A stretch of 64,000 bases of DNA from Rotaria sp. Silwood1 (lineage: Eukaryota > Rotifera > Eurotatoria > Philodinida > Philodinidae). How positions within the stretch are numbered: position 1 is the stretch's first letter; every line of letters starts with the position of its first letter. The position numbers and the translations under genes were made by a program. The stretch covers positions 1,761,902-1,825,901 of the forward strand of contig CAJNOP010000032.1 in assembly GCA_905250075.1 (NCBI GenBank), given 5' to 3'. Below the pieces are notes generated by a model. The model was given only the letters and a program-made list of their open reading frames with translations. It ran no database searches and was not told where the DNA came from. This document shows, piece after piece, positions 47,091-57,911 of the stretch.

Positions 47091-49130
47091 ATGAATCAGT
47101 GTAACATTAATCTTGATCTTCCTTCTGAAATTTTATTTATCATTTTAAAAACCTTGATAACATGGATGTTCTTTATTCATTGTTTGATGTCAATAATCAA
47201 CGACTTGTCAACATAACACAAGAAAATACTTTCACTAATACTCTCAATTTTGTATTTACAACATTAACTGATGATATTTTATCAATTTCTGATCCAATTA
47301 TTGATCGATTCTTCATGAATATATTGCCAAGAATTCATTATAATGTTAAATCTCTTATCCTTAATTCATTATCTATGGAACGTATTCTTGCTGGTGATTA
47401 TCCTAATTTAAGTGAACTGAAAATCTTCAATGTTAATGTTAAAGTTGCTTCACATTATTTTACAGGTAAATAACTTATATACTGATCTGAATAAAGACTT
47501 CGATAGACTAGGTAATATCTATTTTTTATTTAGTTGAATCACCATTTTGATATATTCTTCAACGACAAATTACAGATCTTATCCTTGTATTTGAAAATAA
47601 TTTTAATGAACTATCATGGACACATTATATGACATATGTTTATGGATATATTTTGAAATTCTTCGAAAATCTAAATCATTTATCTATTATTCGATCATAT
47701 CCGAAGTTTTTTCCACCTTTAGTACTTTGTGATTTATCTTTAACTACTTGTTACTCTTCAACTCTTTACAAATTATGTATTCATGTAATGTATTATCATG
47801 ATCTTCTTGCTTTACTTGATGGTCGTCTCAAACAATTAAATACATTGAATGTTGTTATTGTTAAACAGGAATATAATCCAACGTATGTCTACAATATGGT
47901 AAGTTTAGACTTCATTAGATTAATCTTTTTTGATGAGTTACTCGATGAAAATTTTCATGATTTAACTAATGGAAATAGTCATGTTTATCGGATGATATCA
48001 TTTGTTTCCTATATAAATTATATTTTCTTCATATATATAACTATAATGAATAATATTGACGTAAATTTTTCGAGTTATCTCAGTATTTATTATTTCTTAT
48101 CTGCTTGATATTTAAAAATACAATATAATTATTTTAGTCACCATTGTAGAATATATATATATTATAAAATTGAAAAAATTTTAAAATAAATAAAATACTA
48201 TTAGAGCTAGTTTTCAATCATTTATTTCGTGGAAACTTTCTTATTTTAATCGATAATGATACATTTCAATATTGATTTATATTTTCTAGAATCTATCTCA
48301 TTTGAAATGTTTTTCTTTACAATATGATTGTTCAAGTGATGCATATGATGGTGAAATTTTACCTCTTTTACGTCGTATGTCAAATATTGAAGTATTAAAC
48401 TTAAATCTTATTATTGATAGCCCAGTTCCTTTTATTGATGGTAAAAACATTTATAATGAAATTATTGTTCATATGCCACGACTTCATATGTTCAACTTTT
48501 GTTTTTTAATTTTTTCTCAATTGGATCATTTCGTTCATCATTTATCTAAAGATGATATTCTAAACTTTTGCTAACATTATAGATCAACAAGTGGAGTGTA
48601 TGATCAAGTATCGACGTCTTCCTAATGTGAAATATCATTTATTTTCATTACCATTCATGTTTGATGGTCTCCAGTTTATTGATAATAAATTTCCAAATAT
48701 TATTTTCAATCATGTTATAAGATTGGTGGTGGATGATAACATTCCATTCGAACATGAATTTTTCATGAGAATTGCTTGGTGTTTTCCTTTACTTAAAGTA
48801 TTAACTGTTTATAATGCTACGTCACAGTCACCAATATTAAATTATAATGATAATCAATTATACCCAACAACTATTGAATATCCTTATCTTACTTCGCTTT
48901 ATCTTTTATTGGCTCATGGTGATTATGTCAACCGATTTCTTAATGATAGAAAAACACGTCTACCTCATCTAACCGTATTATCAGTAAATTACAATGATTT
49001 AAGAAACGTCACGAGAAACTTTACAAACGATAGAATACGACTGAATTGTATACAAGTGAAACAATTAAGTATAGGTCCTAAAAAAATTGCACATTCAGAA
49101 GATTTCTATGCTTATTTTTCTTTGTTGTAA
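47091..49130 (+). pseudogene. F-box/LRR-like gene with three disruptions
   Basis: The N terminus (ATG 47091; NINLDLPSEILFIILK) is an F-box-like motif continuing, after a one-base loss in an A-run near 47143, as NMDVLYSLFDVNNQRLVNIT. Exon 1 ends near 47467. Exon 2 (about 47535-47896) has an in-frame TGA after VESPF, then YILQRQITDLILVFENNFNE, LSIIRSYPKFFPPLVL and LLALLDGRLKQLNTLNVVIV. Exon 3 (from about 48292) has LKCFSLQYDCSSDAYDGEIL and IEVLNLNLIIDSPVPFIDGK, with another frameshift near 48560 before QQVECMIKYRRLPNVKYHLF, ending at TAA near 49127-49129. F-box proteins recruit substrates to SCF E3 ligases; the Leu-rich part would bind the substrate. The A-run frameshift could be an assembly error, but the stop and second frameshift argue for a pseudogene. 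Confidence 0.7.
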
Positions 49131-49879
49131 GTTTACTTTTGTTTGGATTAACTTAATAAAATGAATAACAAAAATACATTAACAATTTTTTTGCAACCGA
49201 ATCATATCGAACAACAATTATTAATTATATATGCTGATTAACTCGGTAGGTTTTCGTTTTTCTGAGAAAAAATGTTCTCAAACGGTTAAGAGTGAAACGA
49301 CGAGAAAGAAAAAATTTAGATATATTCGGTATTTTGCCATTATTCGTAAGATGCAATGAAATAATTCGATCAATGATTCTTGGAAGATATTTTTGACAAA
49401 TAATGTCAAAATAAGATTTGCTGTCAAATCAAAAATCGAGATCAAGGATCGAAAATGTACGAAAAGCAAGTTGTCAAAACGAGAATTGAGTTCAGAAGAA
49501 GCACGAATAAGATAAATAGCATGCAAATATTCAAATCAATGAATAACTCGTTGGCTAAAGTTTCTAAAGTCATCTTAGTATTATTTTTTTATACATGGGA
49601 TAGTTAGATTAGCAATTCATTTTCTTATTTATTCAAAAGAAAAAATTAGTATCCATATAAAATAATATAAAATATATAGCATAAACAGTTAAATTACTAC
49701 CACCATAAATATATATGAGAATTAACAAATTCAATAAAATAATCCTTACGTAAATTTTCAAATTTAATTAACATATCTAATTCTCGTAAACATATATTTT
49801 AGGTATTTCTTTAATACGTTAAAAACAACAATTGACTTGTTTTAATATTAGTTTTTGACTATGAAAATGGTATAATTTG
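49131..49879. other. Intergenic between convergent F-box remnants
   Basis: I see no supported gene. Some frames are open but lack the codon pattern of the neighbours. Confidence 0.4.
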
Positions 49880-51580
49880 TTTAATTTCTTTTTTATTTAT
49901 TGCCGTTTGAAAATATTGTAATTGAGGAAATGAATTTACTAGCTTTTTAATTTCTTCCAATGTATATGTTTCACGGATATCTAGATGTTTGACTTTTTTT
50001 ACATCTAATATATGATAAAATTCTTCATTTTTTTGAATTGATGTTGCCGTATTTTGATGAAAACATATTAAATCATATTTTAATGTATATAAATTTGGAG
50101 TAAATTGTAATAAATCAATTAATTCTTCGAAATGAAAATCGTAAAGTTCAATAACTAATTTAGTAATTTGTTTTAATGAAACAATTTGGTTAAGAGTTGT
50201 TGATATTGGATCATCAGATGTTTAAAAAGAATTTGTGTGTAATAGTTAATACAGTAACATTTGGAAAATGATTTATACAAGTATCTGATGCTGTATTACT
50301 ACAAATATGAAGATGTTTAACCGAATTTAAATTATTTTCTTGAAGATGTAAGCAAAGTTGTTCATCTAATTCCTAATAAAACATATAGTCTTTTCTTCTA
50401 GAAAAAAAAGAAGAGAAGTAATATAAAATCGAATGAATCCATTTTTACCGATATGGATTTGTTGAATAAAATATTCCACTTTTAATAGTTTCTTGCCAAT
50501 AATGTTGATGTATAAAAAACCATTTTTTTTTTCAATATAAAATGACGAATTAAATTGATTAATTAAATCATGATATGTTACTTGATTAATTTGTTAAGAA
50601 CCTTCATGATTTATATCAAATATACGTAAATTTGGCATATCGGATACTAATAATTGTTCTTATTTTTTTGCATCTAAATATGTTGAATCAGCTTTTGTTG
50701 TAAAACGTAAAACTTCGACATAATAAAAGAAATTGTTTATTAATTTTTTTCAGCTGATTGAAAGAAGCTAAATCAAGTTCAAGTGAAATGTATTTTAAAT
50801 TTTTTAATACGAGAGAATGGAATTCCATATCTTTTAAATCAAATCCATTGAGATAAATAATTGATAAATGTCGAAGTTCATGTAGATAAGATAATAAATT
50901 ATTAAATGATGGAAAACGAAAACGATTATTAATAACAAGACATTCAATTGGACTAAATTTGTCAGTAGATTTAGGTAATAATTGTACATCATCTTTGGAT
51001 TCGAATTTAATTTTACAATATTTTATTTTAGGAAAACGAAATATACGAATATAAAAACAGAGTTGAATTTTGAATATAATCAATAGTATTAATAGTTAAC
51101 GAATGTTATTGTGGTAAAATAATTAAATGATCAAAAATATTATTAAAATATTGTGCATTGATATTATCGAGAATTAATGTCCCATGTGATGATACCCGGG
51201 CAAAAACCGGCAGTTAACCACTACTTTTTTCCGGTTTACCGCTAAAACTGATCCGATTCCTATGACATGGGGTTTCAAGTTGAAGAAATGTTGAAATAAG
51301 CCATGGTTGTGAAAAAAACAATACCAACAGTAAATGGATTTGATAATCGAAGAATATTTATTCGATGTATATTGAGAACAATTATATTTTTATAATACCA
51401 TTCAAAATTTGATTGTAACACTTGAAATATTTATTTGAATTGGAACATTTGAATGCATAAGTGAATTTTTAAATGGTGTATTAAGATTGAAAAATCCTTC
51501 ATAAATATGATAAATATCCATATATTCAAATATTTCATAAAATACTTCATTTGCTAAATCTTCTAAACAAGATCTAAATC
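49880..51580 (-). pseudogene. F-box/LRR pseudogene
   Basis: Read on the minus strand. The F-box is LANEVFYEIFEYMDIYHIYE GFF (near 51.55-51.48 kb), then a gap containing a GC-rich insertion (51.19-51.26 kb), then KIKYCKIKFESKDDVQLL, FSPIECLVINNRFRFPSFNN, LRHLSIIYLNGFDLKDMEFH, then a part with two TAA stops (after YLDAKK and after NHEGS), then HLQENNLNSVKHLHI and finally QIVSLKQITKLVIELYDFHF, LIDLLQFTPNLYTLKYDLIC and HLDIRETYTLEEIKKLVNSF. At least one frameshift lies near 50.22 kb. The leucine spacing and F-box start match the other two remnants here, so this is one local family. Confidence 0.72.
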
Positions 51581-52749
51581 AAATAAAAGATAAGGATTAG
51601 ATGATAAAATAGAGTGTAGATAACTGACTTGTTTCAATTAATTAAAGAAAATAGAATTTATCAAATCTAAATATAAAGTCTTGCTTTCATTTTTTAATTT
51701 TTGTTTGTTTTATTCGTAATAATGCTGGCTTGTCTCGTCTTGTTGTCTTTTTGTTCGCTCCATGTTCAGAAACAACGATGATGCTGATTGAGAATGACGA
51801 CAATGAACAGACATAAACATGGAATACGTAAAAACATGGAATAAGTAATTCGCTTTGATTTGATCTCCATATTACAAAGGAAAAATATTTGAACGAAAAG
51901 AAAATAGTAAACAAATCGAATATGATTCATCATTTCTATCAAACATTTCAGCTCGTTATTATATTATAAATGATGAATTAATTGATCAATTTACTTTAAT
52001 CTGATTAGTGTCAAATAATTTTTTCGTTTCTAATCGATTGATAACCTATCCACCTGTTCAATCAATTGTTAAGACTATCAGTGCCGTTGTTATCAACTGC
52101 ATTTACCTAATACAAATAATTATCTTTTCTGCAAATAATCCAAAATAAAATATCAATATTGATTAGTTGATCAAACAAAAGGTTACCTTTCAACTTAACA
52201 TCAAAGTCAAGGAGATAGTTGTGTATTTCGCTTCAAAACAATCAAATTGTTGAAGTATTAAGAGGCTTTACCAAAAAGCACTTTTGAAAACTAGACGGTA
52301 TATTTGTAGAAGTTTTACAGAATCTTTTATCAGAATTTTTTTCTTAAAATGATTAGACTTTTCAAAAGCATCATCTCACTTCAGTTAGCGATGTGACAGA
52401 TTATGAATCTACATTCTGCTGACCATTGTGTTTATGTCATTTATTTGAATAATTTTGCAAACTACATTTTGTGTTTAAGATGCTTTATTAAATTACAAAT
52501 GATAGAGATCCTTCATTTCGATTATATCATGATGCGTCCGAAACTTCTCTTGTGAGTATGTGACATATATTGATTTTATGATATTATTGGTGACATATAA
52601 AGCCAGAGCATGCTTATTGCACTTATACTTTGACAATAAGGAATCATACCATAGTGTTGTAAAATTCCAATAGTTATTGCAATTTTCATATTTGATTTTC
52701 TTATCTCTTATTCTTTAAAATAATCTTAGAATGTTTTCTCTATTTCCAC
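51581..52749. other. Intergenic
   Basis: AT-rich stretch between the F-box pseudogene and the CSN5 pseudogene. I see nothing supported. Confidence 0.5.
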
Positions 52750-53696
52750 ATGGCAGGTTCTGCCAAAGAAAATTTAACTCAATTTGAAAAAGCAAATCAT
52801 ATTCAAGAAATAACAGCAGCTGATGAAAGCTATGCATATGACGCTGCTGTTCAACAAGGGATTTTACAAAATCGGTCATGGTTACAAAAGTAAAATTAAA
52901 GCTTCCGTATTTATTAAGCAAAAATGTTATTTTTAGTCCAAATTATTTTAAACGATGTAAAATCTCTGCTTTGTTTTTGTTAAAATTAGTTATGCATGCA
53001 CGTTCAGGTGGTACACTTGAAGTAAGGGGCATGTTATTAGGAAAAATTGATAGTAAAAATATGATTGTTATAGATTCATTTGCTTTACCAGTTGAAGGAA
53101 CAGGTGAAAATTTCATTTCGAAATATTAATTATACAATATCGACTAATAGAAACTCGTGTAAATGCTCAACAAGACCCATATAAATATATGAGTTCATAT
53201 ACATTATGGGCTAAAGAAGTCAATCGTCCGAAAAATGTTATTGGATAGTATCATTCTCATCCAGGTTATGGTTGTTGGTTATCAGGTATTGATGTTGATA
53301 CACAAATGCAAAATCAGTAATATCAAGATTCATTTGTTACTATTGTGGTATGAAAAATTAATTTTTATTCATAAAAACAAAAAGAAAAGGAATATCATGT
53401 AGGTTGATCCAACTTGAATAATATCTGCCGGTAAAGTTAATATCGGCGCAATTCGTACATACCCAAAAGGATATAAAGCTGAAACTGACGTTATTGAATA
53501 TCAACCGGTACCATTAAATAAAATTGAAGATTTTGGTGTACATTGTAAACAATATTATCCACTTGAATCACATCAACATTATTAACAAATGGTGATTATA
53601 TAACCGGTCAAATAAATGATGTAGCTGATAAACTTCAAAAAGCTGAAAGTCATTTAGGACGGACAAGTTTTTTACTATTAGCTGAACAACCATGAA
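52750..53696 (+). pseudogene. CSN5: COP9 signalosome subunit 5 (JAMM protease) pseudogene
   Basis: CSN5 is the metalloprotease that removes NEDD8 from cullins. Blocks match along most of its length: ATG 52750 [73 protein letters not shown], then YHSHPGYGCWLSGIDVDTQM (JAMM motif HSHP..S..D intact), [19 protein letters not shown] and [18 protein letters not shown]. Three in-frame stops are clear: TAG 53246-53248 for the Trp just before YHSHP, TAA 53318-53320 for Gln, and TGA 53415-53417 for Arg. A frameshift follows near 53.58 kb. Homology ends at 53.69 kb, exactly where a hairpin element starts. A working copy presumably exists elsewhere. Confidence 0.92.
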
Positions 53697-53950
53697 AAAA
53701 ATTTTGTTGAAAAAACGCGCTTGATCGCGATAAGGTCAACCGCGATTTCTAGCGGTGTTAAAAAACTGCGGGAATCAGACCATTAATTCGCCTCTTTAAA
53801 ACCGTCGGAAACCGCAGTAGGACGCGGTTTTCGGCGGTTTTAAAGAGACGAATAAATGGTTTGACTCCCACAGTTCTCTAACACCGCTAGAAATCGCGGT
53901 TGTCATTACCGTTGTCGACCACATTTTTCAACAAAATTGTTTTCGTGGGT
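53689..53950. mobile_element. 260-bp hairpin element truncating CSN5
   Basis: The left arm (CCATGAAAAAAATTTTGTTG..CAACCGCGATTTCTAGCGGT..) and the right arm (complement of CCCACGAAAACAATTTTGTTG..CAACCGCGATTTCTAGCGGT) form one imperfect palindrome about 125 bp per arm. It contains GC-rich submotifs (ACCGCGATTTCTAGCGG, AACCGC) related in style, not in sequence, to the arrays at 23.3-25.4 kb. Confidence 0.8.
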
Positions 53951-53952
53951 AT

Positions 53953-54080
53953 CCATCTAACTCCCTATCTATCTAACTATTCACCTATCTATCTAACTAT
54001 TCATCTATCTACCTATTTATCGAACTACATATCTATCTAACTATCTATCTAATTATTTATCTAACTATCTATCTATCTAG
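53953..54080. repeat. (ATCT)n-type microsatellite
   Basis: An imperfect array of CTATCTAA/CTATCTAT units, directly right of the hairpin element. Confidence 0.9.
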
Positions 54081-54189
54081 CCACTAGTGATGGACTGAAA
54101 ACAATACTACATGAGATTTAATGCAATATCTAGTTAATTAAACAAATGTAGAAATCTATAATGATAGATTTTATTTTGTTTTGTGGAAA

Positions 54190-54665
54190 TTTTCGATCTA
54201 ATACGATCATTATCAACCAGTTTAACAGGACTATAGATGTTACAAAACACAAACATGAGTTATATAAGTAGGTATATTGATACTTGGAATAAACTCATTT
54301 ATGTTTAATAATAACTCAATAAATGATACTTTATTATTAGTTATATTGTTATGTTACTTATTTAAACATATCATTGATTTCATTCATGTTATTAATTTAC
54401 ATTATTATGTTATTAATTTTCATAATACCATCACATTGAATTATTATTACATTGAATTTATCATTACATTGAATTATTGTTCCATTGAATATATATTGAT
54501 GATAATTTTAATTCAATAATAAGAGTTTAGAATTTTATGTTTATGATGTTATTGATTATGATGTTCATCTTTCTCATTCATTTTCTTGATTGACTATTTG
54601 TTTTTTCTGTTTGTATTTTGTAATATCTATAGTCCTGTTAAACTGGTTAATGATGATCGTATAAG
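54190..54665. mobile_element. 475-bp MITE with ~60-bp inverted repeats
   Basis: The segment TACGATCATTATCAACCAG then TTTAACAGGACTATAGATGT at about 54202-54245 is mirrored at about 54617-54662. The interior is AT-rich with ATTGAATTATTATTACATTG-type subrepeats and no ORF. A telomere-like GT tract starts immediately at its right end. Confidence 0.7.
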
Positions 54666-54738
54666 AGGGGTGTGGGTGGGTGTGGGGTGTGCTGTGGGTG
54701 TGGGTGCGCTTCTCTTCTTCGTCAACACCCACATCCAA
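54663..54738. repeat. Telomere-like TGTGGG tract, hairpin-form (1)
   Basis: GTGTGGGTGGGTGTGGGG.. is followed, after about 15 bp with TTCTCTTCTTCG, by the complementary CAACACCCACATCC. The GT-rich motif matches degenerate copies of the bdelloid telomeric hexamer TGTGGG. Confidence 0.7.
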
Positions 54739-54769
54739 ATAATTTTAATATGAATTAGTTTTATTCTTT

Positions 54770-55240
54770 GTATTGAGGTTGATGAGAGGAATGGAATTGT
54801 AGGTAAGTAATCATTATATTATAAATCAAGTCTATTCTTGTATAGTTACGATGATGCAAAGAGCGATCTTATGCGTAAAGTTATTATTTTAATACAAACT
54901 AATCCTACTCTTGTGTATTCAGGTTAAGCAAAAGAATGGATTTACTATGATAAGTACTTGTTTTAATGTGATCTATATATTCTCTCAACATTTAGGTTGA
55001 CCCAAAGAATAATTTTTTGAGTAGTTTATTATTTTAATAGGAATTAATTCTGTTGCTTTATGTTTAGGCTGATTAGTAGAACAGTTCGACCAGTGATCTT
55101 TTTATTTAAAATTAAACGAATTGTTTCCTGTTATATTTAGATTGATTCAAATAATGGATTGATAGGCAAGGTAGTATTCTATTATCGATGAATTCTACTC
55201 TTTAGTATTCAGGATGACCCAAAAAATAATTCTACGTGTA
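54770..55240. repeat. Degenerate tandem repeat between telomere-like tracts
   Basis: Several diverged units share TTTAGGTTGACCCAAAGAAT, then TAGTTTATTATTTTAAT and ATTCT-CTTTAGTATTCAG-like parts (e.g. near 54.92, 54.99, 55.06, 55.14 and 55.21 kb). Unit length is roughly 80-110 bp and varies. No coding sense is seen. Confidence 0.45.
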
Positions 55241-55248
55241 GATTAATG

Positions 55249-55326
55249 TTTGGGTGTGGGTGTGGGTGCGGGTGTGGTAGTCCTTCACAAAGACGTCTCT
55301 TTCCGCATCCACACCCACACCCTCGT
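55249..55326. repeat. Telomere-like TGTGGG tract, hairpin-form (2)
   Basis: TGGGTGTGGGTGTGGGTGCG is followed, after about 35 bp, by GCATCCACACCCACACCC, the inverted form. It sits exactly where the third exon of the neighbouring F-box gene loses homology, so it marks the truncation point. Confidence 0.75.
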
Positions 55327-56598
55327 AACATATAATTTAGAATATCTTTTTTTAAAATCATTTCCGTCAATAAATCCTTTATAATGATCGAGTTTAAGAT
55401 GTAAATCAAGTTTTTCTAAATTTAACATTCGATGCAGAAATGGTAGAATTGATTCATCATAAAAATGCACACACATATCAGAATATAGTGAAAAACATCT
55501 TATATTAGGTAGTTTTTCTTAGAAAGGAGAATGTAATTCAATTTATCTTAATAAATTTGGTATTTACCAGAAAAAATCTACCTCACTATGGATATTTGAA
55601 CTCCTACTTTGAATGCAATTAATCTTAAGATGAAACGTACGAAGTTGGTTAAAACGTCCATCAAGTAAATAAAGTACATCAATGAAAGAAAGCACAGTAA
55701 TATGTAATTCTAATATATTTGAGGAAATCACATTGGGAGATGGCGTGTTAAATGAAAATCGTTGATGATACATTAAAGATCGTCCGAAATTTAGATGTTG
55801 TAAATTAGTGAACATAGTAAAGATATATTTAAATATAGTTTTATTGTCATAAATTTCTGGTATCTTTTTATCTTTACTAATATCGATAAAGAGTGATGAT
55901 ATTTGATTTTTGACTAGAGGAGTAAAACCAGTGTTTTCTAAAAATAAAAAATGCCTTTTCAAAACATACTAATTATTTTCTATAGTAATTAAATCATATT
56001 ATTGATTTGTTCAATTTATGTATAACTATAATAATGCAGCATACAAAGTCATACTTAGATTCATCAATGATCTACTTTACTAGTGTAAATCTGATAAAAT
56101 AATACTGAGATTTTATTTACTTCTCACGGATTCAGAATTAATATAATTGAAGTGAAATAACCTACCAGTAAGAAATATAGCTTGTTCTATACTAACACCA
56201 TAGAAACCAAGTCCATATAAATATAGATAATTTGTAGCACAAAGAATACATTCCATAGATGTTGGTTCAAGATTAAGCCATTCGATTTTAGGATGAATTT
56301 CTGGTAAAATTTGTGAACAAAATCGATCAAGGATTGGATCAGGTAATGGCTTGATGCATTTATCCGAAAAATATAATGTTAAATGACTTGTAAAAATCGA
56401 ATCATGTGCAATTGTAGTGCGTCGTTTATTAACTCCTGTTAAAGAATAGAGTACTTCGACGTGATCCAATTTTTTCAAAATAAATATAAGAATTTCATCT
56501 GGTAAAGCATTTAAGTTCAATGATAAATCTTCCATATTTATCTGCGCGTCTGTTTTTTTAAAACCATAGACGTGAGTATTTATATATGGTCGTTTCAT
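55325..56598 (-). pseudogene. F-box/LRR gene truncated by telomere-like repeat
   Basis: Exon 1 56166-56598 (ATG 56596-56598, or the internal ATG at 56533-56535, MEDLSLNLNALPDEILIFIL, the F-box; then VLYSLTGVNKRRTTIAHDSI), exon 2 55582-55937 (QISSLFIDISKDKKIPEIYD, LYLLDGRFNQLRTFHLKINC) and part of exon 3 from 55517 (KLPNIRCFSLYSDMCVHFYD, LHRMLNLEKLDLHLKLDH, FIDGNDFKK). The same architecture as the gene at 47.1-49.1 kb (shared DPI(L/I)DRF, LLDGR, GEILPLLRRM/ESILPFLHRM, FIDGxx). After FIDGNDFKK an A-run puts the frame out and coding homology ends at the GT/CA-rich tract, losing roughly the last 200 residues. Exons 1 and 2 are otherwise clean, so a short protein could still be made. Confidence 0.7.
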
Positions 56599-57911
56599 TT
56601 TTTTTTGACCGATGTCGTCGATGATCGTCAATGAGAATAATGATATATTTTTTTTCAGTCTGAATCAATAATGACTGACTAATAGAATGAATGAAAGAAA
56701 AATGAGGTTATTTCTCTCGTTGTCATTGTCGTTCAAAATATCGTCTATCATGAGCATTCATAACTATTGGTTTCAATTTTTGTCTTTTTAACAGAATTAT
56801 GTTTTATGAAAATAACAAAGAATTTTGCTTTAATATTTCGTGTTACCAAACTATAGATTTATGTAAAGATATTACGTAGTTTTCATATTGCGGTTTTTGT
56901 CACGATACATTGACAAAGGTCATTTACCTTTGCCTACACCGTCGACTAATGAGAATACGAGGAGTGACTGCAACTATTTGTTGAGATAGCTATCATTACT
57001 TGTGACAAATATCTTGGCCTTCTTTTTTTCCCAGATTCTTTATATTTTAGATACAGATTGACCAATATAATAATGCTCTGAGGATGAGAGTATTTTTAAT
57101 TTAAATGACTGTCTATAGGACTCCTCTTGTATCTGTCTACTTTAGTCTCGTCTTGTTTTAGGCATTTTATTGTACGTATCACTAGGTTAAAGGAAAAAAA
57201 CTTTTTGTTGGAATAGTATCGCTTGATTCTTGAAAAATCAGTAGAAGTTACGGAATGATATGGAGCATGTATTCAAAATTTTCATCTCATAAGTCGATGT
57301 AGTTTACTGCATTCTACAGGTCATAAAAATGAGAGAAAAAAAAATAAAGAGTTAGTACCATTGTAACAATCAGGGCTGATCCGACTGCTGGTTATTGGGG
57401 GTGTAACAGGATGTGGGTGAGTGTGGGGTGTGAGCATGGGTGCGGGTTAAAATAAGAAGAGACCATACCCACACCATATCCACACCCACACCCACATCCA
57501 CATTCACACCCTTACAAATGGCAACAATTGTGGAAGCAGTGATACTTTTGCAATGGTTGAATGGACTGATGATCCAACAGAAAAATTGAGCTATTCTAGA
57601 GATATAGCTATCAGAAAAACGAGTTATTCATATTCGTTAGTTTTAGAGCTTTTCGTAAAAATGCAAGAAAAAAATCAGCGATTTGCAACAAACATCGTTA
57701 AACAGCTGCCTCTATCACATATGTATTTGGTTTACCTGCAACGGCTCACAAGATTTTTCGGGTAACACATCTATTGAATGAAATAGCATGATAGATATAT
57801 TTTTATTTTTGTAAACAAAGAGCAGACATCCAACGAACACAAGCTAGATGTAGAGGTTAATCATAAACTTTATGAAGAAAAAGTAGGTTATTATCAATTT
57901 ATTGTGTTTCA
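56599..57911. other. Intergenic with a telomere-like tract
   Basis: AT-rich sequence. A telomere-like hairpin lies at 57,400-57,511. A 70-residue open frame at 57,553-57,765 (MVEWTDDPTEKLSYSRDIAI) has reasonable codon use but no family I recognise; it may be a remnant exon. Confidence 0.4.
57399..57511. repeat. Telomere-like TGTGGG tract, hairpin-form (3)
   Basis: GGATGTGGGTGAGTGTGGGG and GCATGGGTGCGGG are followed, after about 20 bp, by ACCATATCCACACCCACACC and CACCCACATCCACATTC. It has the same head-to-head GT/CA arrangement as the two tracts to the left. Confidence 0.7.

Noticed and set aside
44810..53700. Reassigned stop codons as the explanation for in-frame TAA/TAG/TGA
   Set aside because: Intact genes in the same window end in TAA or TGA and have no internal stops, so the code is standard and the remnants are pseudogenes.
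53953..54080. CRISPR-like array
   Set aside because: It is a simple tetranucleotide microsatellite without spacers, and the genome is eukaryotic.
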